From: JBMOLL01 sp049325415
GTDB taxonomy: Bacteria; Bacteroidota; Bacteroidia; Bacteroidales; GCA-2748055
Assembly (NCBI GenBank): GCA_049325415.1
Contig: JBMOLL010000058.1
Location: forward strand, 10,766-74,765
Length of the DNA stretch: 64,000 nucleotides
Direction: 5' to 3'
The first letter of the stretch is position 1. Every line of letters starts with the position of its first letter. The notes beneath the pieces are model-generated. The model was given only the letters and a program-made list of their open reading frames with translations, was not told the DNA's origin and searched no databases. Shown here piece after piece: positions 1-7,992 of this stretch. Position numbers and translations under genes: made by a program.

Positions 1-1
1 T

Positions 2-133
2 GAAGACATCCAGGATGTCGGACACAGAAAAAACATTCTTAATCCGGCATTTAATTCCGCCGGAGTAAGCTTCAGCCCGCATACCAGCTATCGTTACAAC
101 TGTGTGACCGACTTCGGGTCAAAGATGCGCTGA
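2..133 (+). CDS. CAP/SCP-family protein, C-terminal fragment (5' end outside window)
   Basis: A plus-strand reading frame enters from the left edge and stops at a TGA at 131-133. The 43 visible residues contain GHRKNILNPAF followed by a Gly-Val strand and an aromatic-rich end, the typical C-terminal signature of bacterial CAP (SCP/PR-1-like) domains, where GHR-NIL-P-F precedes the last beta strands. CAP proteins are usually secreted or surface proteins of uncertain activity. Signal peptide and upstream domains cannot be seen. The gene converges with the DUF2721 gene, 12 bp separating the two stop codons. Family assignment rests only on this short motif. Confidence 0.6.
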   Translation, partial: EDIQDVGHRKNILNPAFNSAGVSFSPHTSYRYNCVTDFGSKMR

Positions 134-145
134 CCGGTAACCCGC

Positions 146-541
146 TCAGTTTTCCTCCATATCGCCCAGATGCAGGTCCAGCGCCTTGATAGATATCTGT
201 ATTTCCCAGATAAGCAGTGCAAGAGATGCAATAAGCAACAAGAGGGCCACACCAAAGACGATAACCGCCATTTGCCGGGTACCGATGTAGACCAGGAACA
301 TGGTCACCACACAGAGCAAGAGGCTGCCGATGCCCAGAATCTGCATAGCCCTGGTAAGAGAAAGACGCTTTCGGAGGTTCCTGATCTGCCATAGCAGAAC
401 CTGGTCCCTCGACTGTAAAAAACGGGCGTGCAGCTCCCTTACCAGCGCTGCATAGGCAAGAAAACGGTTCGTATACGCCAGCATGATCAGCGAGATAGCT
501 GAAAAAAGAAGTGTCGGGGTTACAAGGTTAAGTTCACTCAT
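146..541 (-). CDS. DUF2721 membrane protein
   Basis: 131 residues with three hydrophobic segments (about 5-25, 67-88 and 92-114) and the family-typical stretch LAYTNRFLAYAALVREL near residues 21-37. A basic, arginine-rich cytoplasmic loop lies between segments 1 and 2. DUF2721 proteins are small inner-membrane proteins of unknown function. The start lies 11 bp beyond the stop of ccsBA on the same strand, so it is probably the last gene of the feoAB-ccsBA-DUF2721 operon; this suggests a link to cytochrome or iron handling, but that is inference from position only. Confidence 0.8.
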   Translation of the reverse strand: MSELNLVTPTLLFSAISLIMLAYTNRFLAYAALVRELHARFLQSRDQVLLWQIRNLRKRLSLTRAMQILGIGSLLLCVVTMFLVYIGTRQMAVIVFGVALLLLIASLALLIWEIQISIKALDLHLGDMEEN

Positions 542-552
542 TGGCTATAAGT

Positions 553-3500
553 TCAATCTCTAATGTACTGCTTCCACTTTTTATAGGCCACAAGGGCAAG
601 GATTACGAACAATACGAAAACAACATAGACCATGACAGGGATCCGGAAAGGTGCCCCACCCGCATAGGAGTGGATCCCACCCAGGAAATAATTGACCCCG
701 AAGTAAGTCATCAGAACTGTAGTGTACGCAGCAAACGATCCCAGGTTCTGAGCATAGGAACCTTTCAGACCCGGGATGTTGTTCAGGTGGGCCACAAAGG
801 CATATGCCAGAACGGTAATCAGCGCCCAGGTCTCCTTCGGATCCCATCCCCAGTAACGTCCCCATGATTCATTCGCCCATACCCCGCCAAGGAATACTCC
901 GGCTGTCATGAAATAAAGCCCAACGATCATTGTGAGCTGATTAACCTTTGTGAGCCGCGCAATCACCTCTTTCAGACCGGCTGCATTCTGCTCATTCACC
1001 AGGGCATAGAAGATCAGACCTGTCATGCCGAGCAGGGCGCCTAAGCCGAGGAAACCATAGCCCGCCATGACGACGGTGACGTGGATGGTGAGCCAGGTGG
1101 ACTTGAGCACCGGCACAAGGTTTGTGATATCGGGGTTCATCCAGCTCATGTGCGCGACAAGGAGGGCATTGGCAGCAAGGATGGCAGTAAGCCCAATGGC
1201 AAAACCCGAACGACGTTCAAAAAGCAGTCCGGCCAGCAGAGATACCAGAGAGACAAAGATCATGGATTCATACCCGTTGCTGAGCGGGGCATGACCGCTG
1301 ATATACCAGCGCAGGAGGAAGGCCGCAAGATGAACGACAAAAGTGAGGCTGAGGATGATCACTCCTGCCCTGTATATCTTTTTCAGCCCGATTCCCGGCT
1401 TGAAGGTAATGACAAACTGAAGTACCAGGAGTATAAAGCCCATGAGCCCGTATACAATGGCAAGTCTTTCGAAGATATTCAGTTTATTATAAAGAATTTC
1501 GGCTTTCCTGTGAGTATCCGAGGGAAGGATATCGCTTGCCGACTGCTGCATGTGACCAATTGCGGAGATAGCTGAATCGGCAGAAGCGTAATTTCCTTCC
1601 TGCAGAGCATGCAGCAGGTTAAAAAACAGGGCGGCTGAAGCATGTTCCTCTCCTCCACGGCTTTTTTCCATCAAGTCGGAAACAGAAAGCCAGGTGTTAT
1701 TCTCACCGGCAGGATCGGGAAAGAGCCTCCACAATTCCCCGGTCTGAACCATATACATCACGTTGATCCGCTCATCCAGCTTGATAACTTCCTTATCAAG
1801 GTCGTTCCGTTCGGGAACCTGCTTGCTGTAGGCCTGATTGACGAGGTCGGAGAGGAAATAACCTCCATCACCGTTCAGATCGAAGAAATCATTGAAACTG
1901 ACCAACTCACCTTTGTAACCAAGCATCTGTTGCAGTTGTGGATTATCGACACTGAAGAGTGCTGCCTGGCGCCATTCATCGGGATAGAGGGCCATACCCA
2001 GTATGACCTGGTCGGCAGAATAGCCTTCGAAAGTAGAATGCTTGGCAATCTTTCTTAACATCTCCCCCGACAGGGTGTTGACGGGTTTAAAGCGTCCTTC
2101 CTTACCCTGGACCCAGAGTTTTCCGAATTCGGCCGATTGTTTGGCCGGGGGAACGGGATGCTGAGCATTAAGCATGGCCGGTAAGCCAAGGAGAAGGAGG
2201 AGAGTCACCACAGCTGCAGGTTTCTTTGAGGTCAGTCTTACCAGTCCTGCAAAACGTGTTCCACGGCTGAAGAGCGCCAGGAACATCCCGAGCATCAGGA
2301 AGAAATAGCCGGTATAGGTTACGAAAGTTCCGAGAAAATCTTTGTTAACGGAAAGCACTGTACCTTTTTCATCGCTGTCGTACGACGACTGGTAAAAGCG
2401 ATAACCGCGATGCTTAAGCACATTATTCATGAAGATGCGCCGGTTATCCGTGATCCCTTTTTCCTGATCGATCAGGGTGACTTCACTGGCAAAAGAGGAA
2501 GGACTGTTCGATCCGGGATATCTGGATACTTCAAAATCTCTGAGCATCAATGCAAAAGGCAGCCTTTCCATCCGGGCTCCGTAGCTCAGGCTTACGTTAA
2601 GATCGCCAATTCTGACTGAAGAGGCTTGTCCCACCATACCCGGCATTCCCTGGGCGTACAAACTGGCTTTCATCCCCCTGTACCCGAGTTCAAACTGAAT
2701 GACATCCGGATAGCTTCCCCTTTCCATATCCACTGCTTCGACAAATTCCCTTCTTGCAGAAGGCAGGTATTTTTGCAGAACAAAACGGATGTTACCTGTC
2801 TGCATGAGCTTTCCCGGCAGGAATGGGATCGTATCCCCGGCCTGATAAAGGGTGGATTCACCACCTCCCATGGTCATGATACTCAGTTCAGCATCGCATA
2901 GCGCGTACAGATTTTCCCCTGAAGAAAAGACCCTTAATTGCGCCGGGACCGACGGAGCATTCAGGCTCACGGTCAATCCCGGAACCGATCTCGCCTCGCC
3001 ACCCGGTATTGCGAGCTGGTATTGTCTTCCCGCCACAAGGATCAGCTGCATCAGCGGATCGCCACCCGGGAAAGCAGTATATTGCTCCACTGCATTACTG
3101 ATCACGCCCACTGAACGCACGGTCAGCTTTTCACCACCCGGACGCAGGCTTGCCCTGAAAGCACGGGGTGTAAGCGGAGAGAGACGCACGGCGCGCGAAT
3201 AATAAACCGTATCGCCCCCTGTCGTGGCACTGATATCAACAAGGGTCGAGCTGCCGATCATCAGATCGGTGGCAGAGCCTTCCCTGATCCTCATGGTGCC
3301 TTCTGTGCTAATGTACCGGGTAATGGCTGCTCCGGCAAGGATGAGGAGAAATGCAACATGGAAAACCAGTACGGTCAGGCGGCCTGGAAGAAAGAAACGG
3401 TTCCTCACCAGGTTTCCGGCCAGGTTTACCGCGATAAGGAAAAGCAGCACTTCGAACCAGCGTGTTCCGTATACTACTGCCCAGGCTGTTGCTGTGCCAT

Positions 3501-3600
3501 AAGCGCTTTCAATGAAGGTGGCTGTGGCCAGAACAAGGATCAGAATTATGAAAAGCAGCCCGAAAAAAGGCATGGATACAAGGAAAGAAAGTCGTTTCAC
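553..3600 (-). CDS. ccsBA: Fused cytochrome c biogenesis protein CcsB(ResB)-CcsA
   Basis: 1015 residues. The N-terminal half has several membrane segments with a large extracytoplasmic region, as in ResB/CcsB; the C-terminal ~350 residues are a polytopic CcsA domain with the tryptophan-rich haem-handling motif WGRYWGWDPKETW at about 913-925, a histidine in GHAPLSNGYES and a later one near 977. System II cytochrome c synthases export haem and ligate it to CXXCH apocytochromes. Bacteroidota usually carry this fused form. The start is GTG: no other usual start codon lies between it and the upstream in-frame stop, which is the feoAB stop itself, 39 bp away. Its presence implies that c-type cytochromes are made elsewhere in the genome. 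Confidence 0.9.
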   Translation of the reverse strand: MKRLSFLVSMPFFGLLFIILILVLATATFIESAYGTATAWAVVYGTRWFEVLLFLIAVNLAGNLVRNRFFLPGRLTVLVFHVAFLLILAGAAITRYISTEGTMRIREGSATDLMIGSSTLVDISATTGGDTVYYSRAVRLSPLTPRAFRASLRPGGEKLTVRSVGVISNAVEQYTAFPGGDPLMQLILVAGRQYQLAIPGGEARSVPGLTVSLNAPSVPAQLRVFSSGENLYALCDAELSIMTMGGGESTLYQAGDTIPFLPGKLMQTGNIRFVLQKYLPSARREFVEAVDMERGSYPDVIQFELGYRGMKASLYAQGMPGMVGQASSVRIGDLNVSLSYGARMERLPFALMLRDFEVSRYPGSNSPSSFASEVTLIDQEKGITDNRRIFMNNVLKHRGYRFYQSSYDSDEKGTVLSVNKDFLGTFVTYTGYFFLMLGMFLALFSRGTRFAGLVRLTSKKPAAVVTLLLLLGLPAMLNAQHPVPPAKQSAEFGKLWVQGKEGRFKPVNTLSGEMLRKIAKHSTFEGYSADQVILGMALYPDEWRQAALFSVDNPQLQQMLGYKGELVSFNDFFDLNGDGGYFLSDLVNQAYSKQVPERNDLDKEVIKLDERINVMYMVQTGELWRLFPDPAGENNTWLSVSDLMEKSRGGEEHASAALFFNLLHALQEGNYASADSAISAIGHMQQSASDILPSDTHRKAEILYNKLNIFERLAIVYGLMGFILLVLQFVITFKPGIGLKKIYRAGVIILSLTFVVHLAAFLLRWYISGHAPLSNGYESMIFVSLVSLLAGLLFERRSGFAIGLTAILAANALLVAHMSWMNPDITNLVPVLKSTWLTIHVTVVMAGYGFLGLGALLGMTGLIFYALVNEQNAAGLKEVIARLTKVNQLTMIVGLYFMTAGVFLGGVWANESWGRYWGWDPKETWALITVLAYAFVAHLNNIPGLKGSYAQNLGSFAAYTTVLMTYFGVNYFLGGIHSYAGGAPFRIPVMVYVVFVLFVILALVAYKKWKQYIRD

Positions 3601-3639
3601 AGCAGGGATATTTACTAATTCAACAAAAAATGCCGGGTC

Positions 3640-6159
3640 TTATACTCCAAGCAAAAATGATCCGGCCTGGTAAAATACGAAACTAACGAACCAGGCGATA
3701 AATGTAGTATAAAAAAGAACAAATCCGGCCCATAACCAGCTGTCCGATTCCCGTCTCACCGCAGCAATCACCGCAACACAAGGCAGATACAGAAGAACAA
3801 ACAGCAAAAGTGAAAAACCTGTTAATTTATTAAATACAGGTTTTCCCTTATCCGGACCCGATAACCAGAGCTGTTCCCTGAGCTTTTCCTGAAGTGAAAC
3901 CGTTGATTCCGCGGTGTCGCCCGACTGATAAAGCACGCCCATGGTGGACACCACCACTTCCTTGGCTGCAAAACCCGTAAGCAGGCTTACCCCAATCTTC
4001 CAGTCGAAACCCAGAGGTCTGAACACCGGTTCAATAGCTTTCCCGATCTGCCCAATATAAGACCTGCTCTGCCTTTCGGCTTCCCGCTCCGATTCCAACT
4101 GCCGGATCCTGCCTGCAAGGGAATCGGCAGAAAGTATGGCGACACCGGCATCTCCCTTTTCACTCTGGAGGATGGCAAGGCTGGTTTTTTCCCTGGAAAT
4201 AAGCTGATCGTATTCCCGTGTCACTTCATTTTCCCTCGGAAAATATCCAAGTGCCCAGATAATGAGGGATCCCACAAGGATCACACCTCCCATCTTTTTC
4301 AGATAGTGCTCCCCTTTCATCCACATATGACGGGTGATCATCCTGGCAGAAGGTCTGCGGTAGCCCGGCAGTTCCATGACAAACGGGGCTTCGCGGTCCC
4401 TGAAAAGTATTCTTTTAAACAACACAGCCATGATCAGCGAGAAGAGAACTCCGATCATGTAAAGTAGAAAGATCATATTGCCCGCATTTCCCGGAAACAC
4501 TGCGCCGGCAATAACCAGATAAACGGGCAGACGGGCAGAGCACGACATAAAGGGAATAATCAGCATCGTAAGCAGCCGGTCGGTCCGGTTTTCAAGGGTG
4601 CGGGTGGCCATGATGGCCGGCACGTTGCATCCGAAGCCCATAACGAGGGGAATAAACGACTTGCCATGCAAGCCGAACAGGTGCATGACCTTGTCCATGA
4701 TAAAAGCGGTGCGCGCCATGTAACCCGTATCTTCCATCAGCGAAATGAAAAAGAAGAGGATCAGTATGTTGGGAAGAAAAACAATGACGCCGCCAACACC
4801 CCCGATGACCCCGTCGACCAGCAGGTCGCTGATCATTCCAGGAGGGATAACGGACCTGATTAGTTGTCCGAGCGCATCAACGCCGGATTCGATCCACTGC
4901 ATGGGATAATGCCCCAGGGTGAAAGTTGAGTGGAACATGATCCACAGGAAAGCAATAAAAATGGGGAACCCGAGATACTTATGGGTAAGGATCCTGTCTA
5001 TTTTCTCAGACCTGGACAGTCCCTTGCTTTCCTTGCAACGAACGCAGGTTTCACGTATGGCTCCCGAAATAAAACCGTAGCGGGCACCGGCGATCAAGGT
5101 ATCGGATTCCTCCCGGTACAGGGATTCCAGCCTTGCCACCTCATCCTGAACCAGCAGGTGCAGTTCAATGAAATTGGGAACTTCCGACAGCAGGTGCTTT
5201 GCATGGTCATCCTTTTCCAGCAGCTTTATAGCCAGATAACGGGTGGAATACCTGTCGGCAAAGGAGGGATTTTTCCTGATCTCCTGCTGAATCCGCAAAA
5301 CCGAAGCCTGCACTTCCTCCCCGTAATTGATGTGAATATGCCGGATCACCGGTTCCGTACTTTCATAAACCGAAATGATCCGGTTCAGCAGACGATAGAT
5401 CCCTTTACCCCTGGTACTGATGGTCGGCACCACCGGAATACCCAGTAACTCGCCCAGCAGGGCCGTATTAACAACATCGCCCTTCAGCCTCAGGTCATCG
5501 AACATGTTCAGGGCCATAATAACCGTGATATCCATGTCGATCAACTGGGTGGTCAGGTAAAGGTTCCTTTCGAGATTGGCGGCATCGACCACATTGACAA
5601 CAATATCCGGCTTTTTCTCAAGAATATGTTCCCGCACGGCCATCTCTTCGAAACTATAGGCTGTAAGAGAGTATGTCCCCGGAAGGTCGGTGATCCTGAA
5701 ATGGTAACCCCGGTAGTCGAAAACGGCACTTTTGATGTCAACCGTTACCCCGGGATAGTTTCCCACGTGCTCATGTGAACCTGAGACCCTGTTGAAGAGC
5801 GTGGTCTTTCCGCAGTTCGGATTTCCGACAAGCGCGACTTCAATGGTCCGGCTCCTGTCCCGCGCTACATCCTTCAGTATCCGTTCGGCAGGGATCCCTC
5901 CGGGGGTTTGCTGCAACACTTCCATTGAAGCTTCCTCGTGGGTAATTACTTCAATTAGGCTTGCTTCACTCCGACGCAGGGAAATCTTACTGTCAAGAAT
6001 CTCATATTCAACAGGATCCTTCAGGGGAGCCGATTTTACCACCCTGACAGACCTCCCCTTCACGAAGCCCATTTCGGTAATCCTTTTCCGGAAAGCACCG
6101 CGACCCCGGATCTTCGTTATGACAGCTGAATCGCCGTTATGAAGATCGTTTAAAGTCAT
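3640..6159 (-). CDS. feoB: Ferrous iron transporter FeoB with fused N-terminal FeoA domain
   Basis: 839 residues. Residues 1-75 are an SH3-like FeoA domain; the G domain follows with P-loop GNPNCGKTT at 112-120 and DLPG at 158-161; then come the helical insertion and the polytopic FeoB core with two Gate domains (GFGCNVPAIMATRT; LTGFAAKEVVVSTMG). It imports Fe2+ across the inner membrane under anoxic conditions, gated by GTP hydrolysis. The FeoA-FeoB fusion is common in Bacteroidota. It leads a minus-strand operon with ccsBA 39 bp downstream, pairing iron uptake with cytochrome c assembly. A candidate promoter lies about 220 bp upstream, leaving a long leader. Confidence 0.95.
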   Translation of the reverse strand: MTLNDLHNGDSAVITKIRGRGAFRKRITEMGFVKGRSVRVVKSAPLKDPVEYEILDSKISLRRSEASLIEVITHEEASMEVLQQTPGGIPAERILKDVARDRSRTIEVALVGNPNCGKTTLFNRVSGSHEHVGNYPGVTVDIKSAVFDYRGYHFRITDLPGTYSLTAYSFEEMAVREHILEKKPDIVVNVVDAANLERNLYLTTQLIDMDITVIMALNMFDDLRLKGDVVNTALLGELLGIPVVPTISTRGKGIYRLLNRIISVYESTEPVIRHIHINYGEEVQASVLRIQQEIRKNPSFADRYSTRYLAIKLLEKDDHAKHLLSEVPNFIELHLLVQDEVARLESLYREESDTLIAGARYGFISGAIRETCVRCKESKGLSRSEKIDRILTHKYLGFPIFIAFLWIMFHSTFTLGHYPMQWIESGVDALGQLIRSVIPPGMISDLLVDGVIGGVGGVIVFLPNILILFFFISLMEDTGYMARTAFIMDKVMHLFGLHGKSFIPLVMGFGCNVPAIMATRTLENRTDRLLTMLIIPFMSCSARLPVYLVIAGAVFPGNAGNMIFLLYMIGVLFSLIMAVLFKRILFRDREAPFVMELPGYRRPSARMITRHMWMKGEHYLKKMGGVILVGSLIIWALGYFPRENEVTREYDQLISREKTSLAILQSEKGDAGVAILSADSLAGRIRQLESEREAERQSRSYIGQIGKAIEPVFRPLGFDWKIGVSLLTGFAAKEVVVSTMGVLYQSGDTAESTVSLQEKLREQLWLSGPDKGKPVFNKLTGFSLLLFVLLYLPCVAVIAAVRRESDSWLWAGFVLFYTTFIAWFVSFVFYQAGSFLLGV

Positions 6160-6379
6160 CCTGTTAAAATTGCTGCCATTGAAAAAAATCCAATTCCTCC
6201 ACCTTTTCCGCTTACCAATCCATCTTTCTCTGGAAACCTTCCATACTTACCCCAAAAAACCTGAAAGCCCCTCCTTCCTATAAGTCTGCAGAAGTCCGGA
6301 CTAACACCCTGAGTTTCCTGCCGGCAAATATTTCTGCATCAATTGGCCGGCAATAATCCACTTCATCAGAAACAGAATG

Positions 6380-6409
6380 CAAAATTAATGGGAATAGCTG
6401 CCGCCTCAA
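6380..6409 (-). promoter_or_regulatory. Candidate Bacteroidetes-type promoter for feoAB operon
   Basis: On the minus strand TTG (6409-6407) is followed after 19 nt by TAATTTTG (6387-6380), matching the Bacteroidetes housekeeping promoter pattern TTTG-N19-21-TAnnTTTG in both elements and spacing. Transcription would begin near 6373, giving a leader of about 210 nt. That leader contains an inverted repeat (TGCCGGC 6319-6325 with GCCGGCA 6346-6352, 20-nt loop) and the palindrome AGTCCGGACT at 6293-6302. No start-site data; inference from consensus. Confidence 0.5.
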
Positions 6410-6486
6410 TACCTAATAACTGGTATTTTACCCTATCCGGGATCCAAATCAAGTCGCTACAGCGCTTTGCGTGCACCTGGCATAAG

Positions 6487-6525
6487 CCTGAAATTTCAGG
6501 ACATTCACCGGCCTGAATTCTCAGG
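6487..6525. repeat. Two related operator-like palindromes upstream of the WD40 gene
   Basis: CCTGAAATTTCAGG (6487-6500) is a perfect 14-bp palindrome; CCTGAATTCTCAGG (6512-6525) has the same outer five bases on each arm with a changed centre. Start-to-start spacing is 25 bp. They lie 54-92 bp before the WD40 start codon. Paired related palindromes suggest a binding site for a dimeric regulator; no regulator is identified. Confidence 0.4.
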
Positions 6526-6578
6526 GACTGAGAAAAAGATAAAAAACTTGTATTTTTAAACACACAAAAACGAAAATT

Positions 6579-7721
6579 ATGTCCGGTTTACTGTACGCCT
6601 TACTGCTCCCTTTCCTGATGCTGACGCTCCCTTCGCAGGACGAGCCCTACCTGGAAAGGGAACTGAAAATGAATGCCCCCCTCACATCGGTCGCTGTGTC
6701 TCCCGATGGATCCCTGGTATTATTCGGCATGAATGAAGGTTCCTTCGGGATGATCAGCGACAGCACCGGCGCCATTGTCTTTTTAAACAAAGAAGCATTC
6801 ACCAAGGCGGTCAATGCCCTTTCTTTCAGTCCCAGGATGGATTTTATCCTGGCGGCAGGTGCAAACCAGATCAAACTTTACCGCCCCGACGGTAACCAGG
6901 TAGCCCAGTGGAAGCCTCACGCCACCACGATCTGGACTGCTTCCCTGTCGCCTGACGGTAAGTACGCCGTAAGTGCGGAGTTCAACAAAACCTTCAGGCT
7001 TTGGGATGTATACAGCGGAGAAGTTATTGAAAACATGCGTGGACACGACGATGTAACCCTCGCGGTGACTTTCAGCCCCGATACCCGGCTGATTGCTTCG
7101 GGTTCGGTGGATAAAACGATCAGAATCTGGGACCGTGATTCACTGAAGGTAATGCGGGTCTTTAACGGACATGCCCTGGAGATCTATGATCTGAAATTCA
7201 GTCCCGATGGCAGAACCCTTGCCTCAGCTTCGAAAGATAAAACCATCAGGCTATGGGATGTGGAAACCGGTAATCTTTTGCATATCCTCAAAGGACATAC
7301 CGACTATGTCATGGAAGTAGCCTTTACCCCCGACGGACGGTATCTTTTATCAGCCTCTGCCGATCAGACCGTTAGGCTCTGGGATGTGGCACAGGGAGAG
7401 GAAATCTACAGCTATATCGGCCACGATGCAGCGGTGATGGACCTTTCGGTGCTGCCCGACGGAAAAGCCTTTTATACTGCATCGATGGATGCCTGTCTCA
7501 GGAAATGGGACATTGATCCGGAGATCTTCGTACTACGGTATTTCGGCGAAGAATATTCGGCCACCCTGGCTGAGAATCATCTGTTTGATGAAAGAAGAAA
7601 GGGCGAGTCGAAGGGCGATTACGAATCGAGGATGGAAAGTGCCGCCAGGAAAAAAGCCGGAATAGTTTCAGAGTTCTATGCCAGGTACCTGGAAAGATTC
7701 AGCCCGGTCCCTGCCCAATAA
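6579..7721 (+). CDS. Secreted WD40-repeat beta-propeller protein
   Basis: 380 residues. A hydrophobic N-terminus (about 3-18) looks like a signal peptide. Seven WD40-type blades span roughly residues 30-315; blades 4 to 6 carry the clearest DKTIRxWD / DQTVRLWD endings, while blade 1 and 2 are weaker. A charged helical tail of ~60 residues (rich in Glu, Arg, Lys) follows the propeller. Such domains are interaction platforms; no enzymatic motif is visible. The function is unknown and the gene appears monocistronic, followed by a 271-bp gap with tandem hairpins. It could also be a periplasmic partner of an exported complex. Confidence 0.75.
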   Translation: MSGLLYALLLPFLMLTLPSQDEPYLERELKMNAPLTSVAVSPDGSLVLFGMNEGSFGMISDSTGAIVFLNKEAFTKAVNALSFSPRMDFILAAGANQIKLYRPDGNQVAQWKPHATTIWTASLSPDGKYAVSAEFNKTFRLWDVYSGEVIENMRGHDDVTLAVTFSPDTRLIASGSVDKTIRIWDRDSLKVMRVFNGHALEIYDLKFSPDGRTLASASKDKTIRLWDVETGNLLHILKGHTDYVMEVAFTPDGRYLLSASADQTVRLWDVAQGEEIYSYIGHDAAVMDLSVLPDGKAFYTASMDACLRKWDIDPEIFVLRYFGEEYSATLAENHLFDERRKGESKGDYESRMESAARKKAGIVSEFYARYLERFSPVPAQ

Positions 7722-7807
7722 CATGGCTTGAAACCTTTCACCTGAAAGCTTTAGTGCATAATTTTACCTGGTCATGAACTGGGTACTTCCCTCCTATAAC
7801 ATTAAAC

Positions 7808-7850
7808 TCCTTTACATCCATGTAAAGGAAAAGGACGACTAAGTGTCGTC
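7808..7850 (+). other. Tandem hairpins between WD40 gene and tnaA
   Basis: Two adjacent inverted repeats: a 10-bp arm pair TCCTTTACAT/ATGTAAAGGA with a 2-base centre (7808-7829) and GACGAC/GTCGTC with a 5-base loop (7834-7850). They lie 87-129 bp after the WD40 stop and 142 bp before tnaA. They could terminate the WD40 transcript (no following T-run, so not a classic intrinsic terminator), form an operator, or sit upstream of the tnaA promoter. Confidence 0.4.
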
Positions 7851-7931
7851 GGGAGATACCTGATCTTTCCCATCTTCTCTGCCGGTTCACCCTGCGGATC
7901 CAGCATGCTGCTTTTCTTACCCTGCAGCCTG

Positions 7932-7962
7932 TTGCCTTGCAGCACCTGAACTCATACCTTCG
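7932..7962 (+). promoter_or_regulatory. Weak candidate promoter for tnaA
   Basis: TTG at 7932-7934 and, 20 nt on, TACCTTCG at 7955-7962, which differs from TAnnTTTG by one base. Transcription would start near 7969, giving a ~24-nt leader; this leaves no room for a TnaC-like leader peptide of the enterobacterial kind. Confidence 0.35.
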
Positions 7963-7992
7963 CCAGACTTTTCAAACTAAAACAGAGAAAAA

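Larger units (their letters stand above)
6160..6578. other. Intergenic region between feoAB and the WD40 gene
   Basis: 419 bp separating divergent genes. It holds the candidate feoAB promoter, the leader inverted repeat at 6319-6352, the palindrome at 6293-6302, and two related palindromes at 6487-6525. A 65-codon minus-strand frame across 6366-6563 has no recognisable features and overlaps the predicted promoter, so it is not taken as a gene. No clear -7 element for the WD40 gene was found; the nearest, TATTTTTA at 6551-6558, deviates at its last base. Confidence 0.5.

Noticed and set aside
6366..6563. 65-codon minus-strand frame between feoAB and WD40 gene
   Set aside because: No motif, overlaps the predicted promoter and palindromes, and has no start signal.
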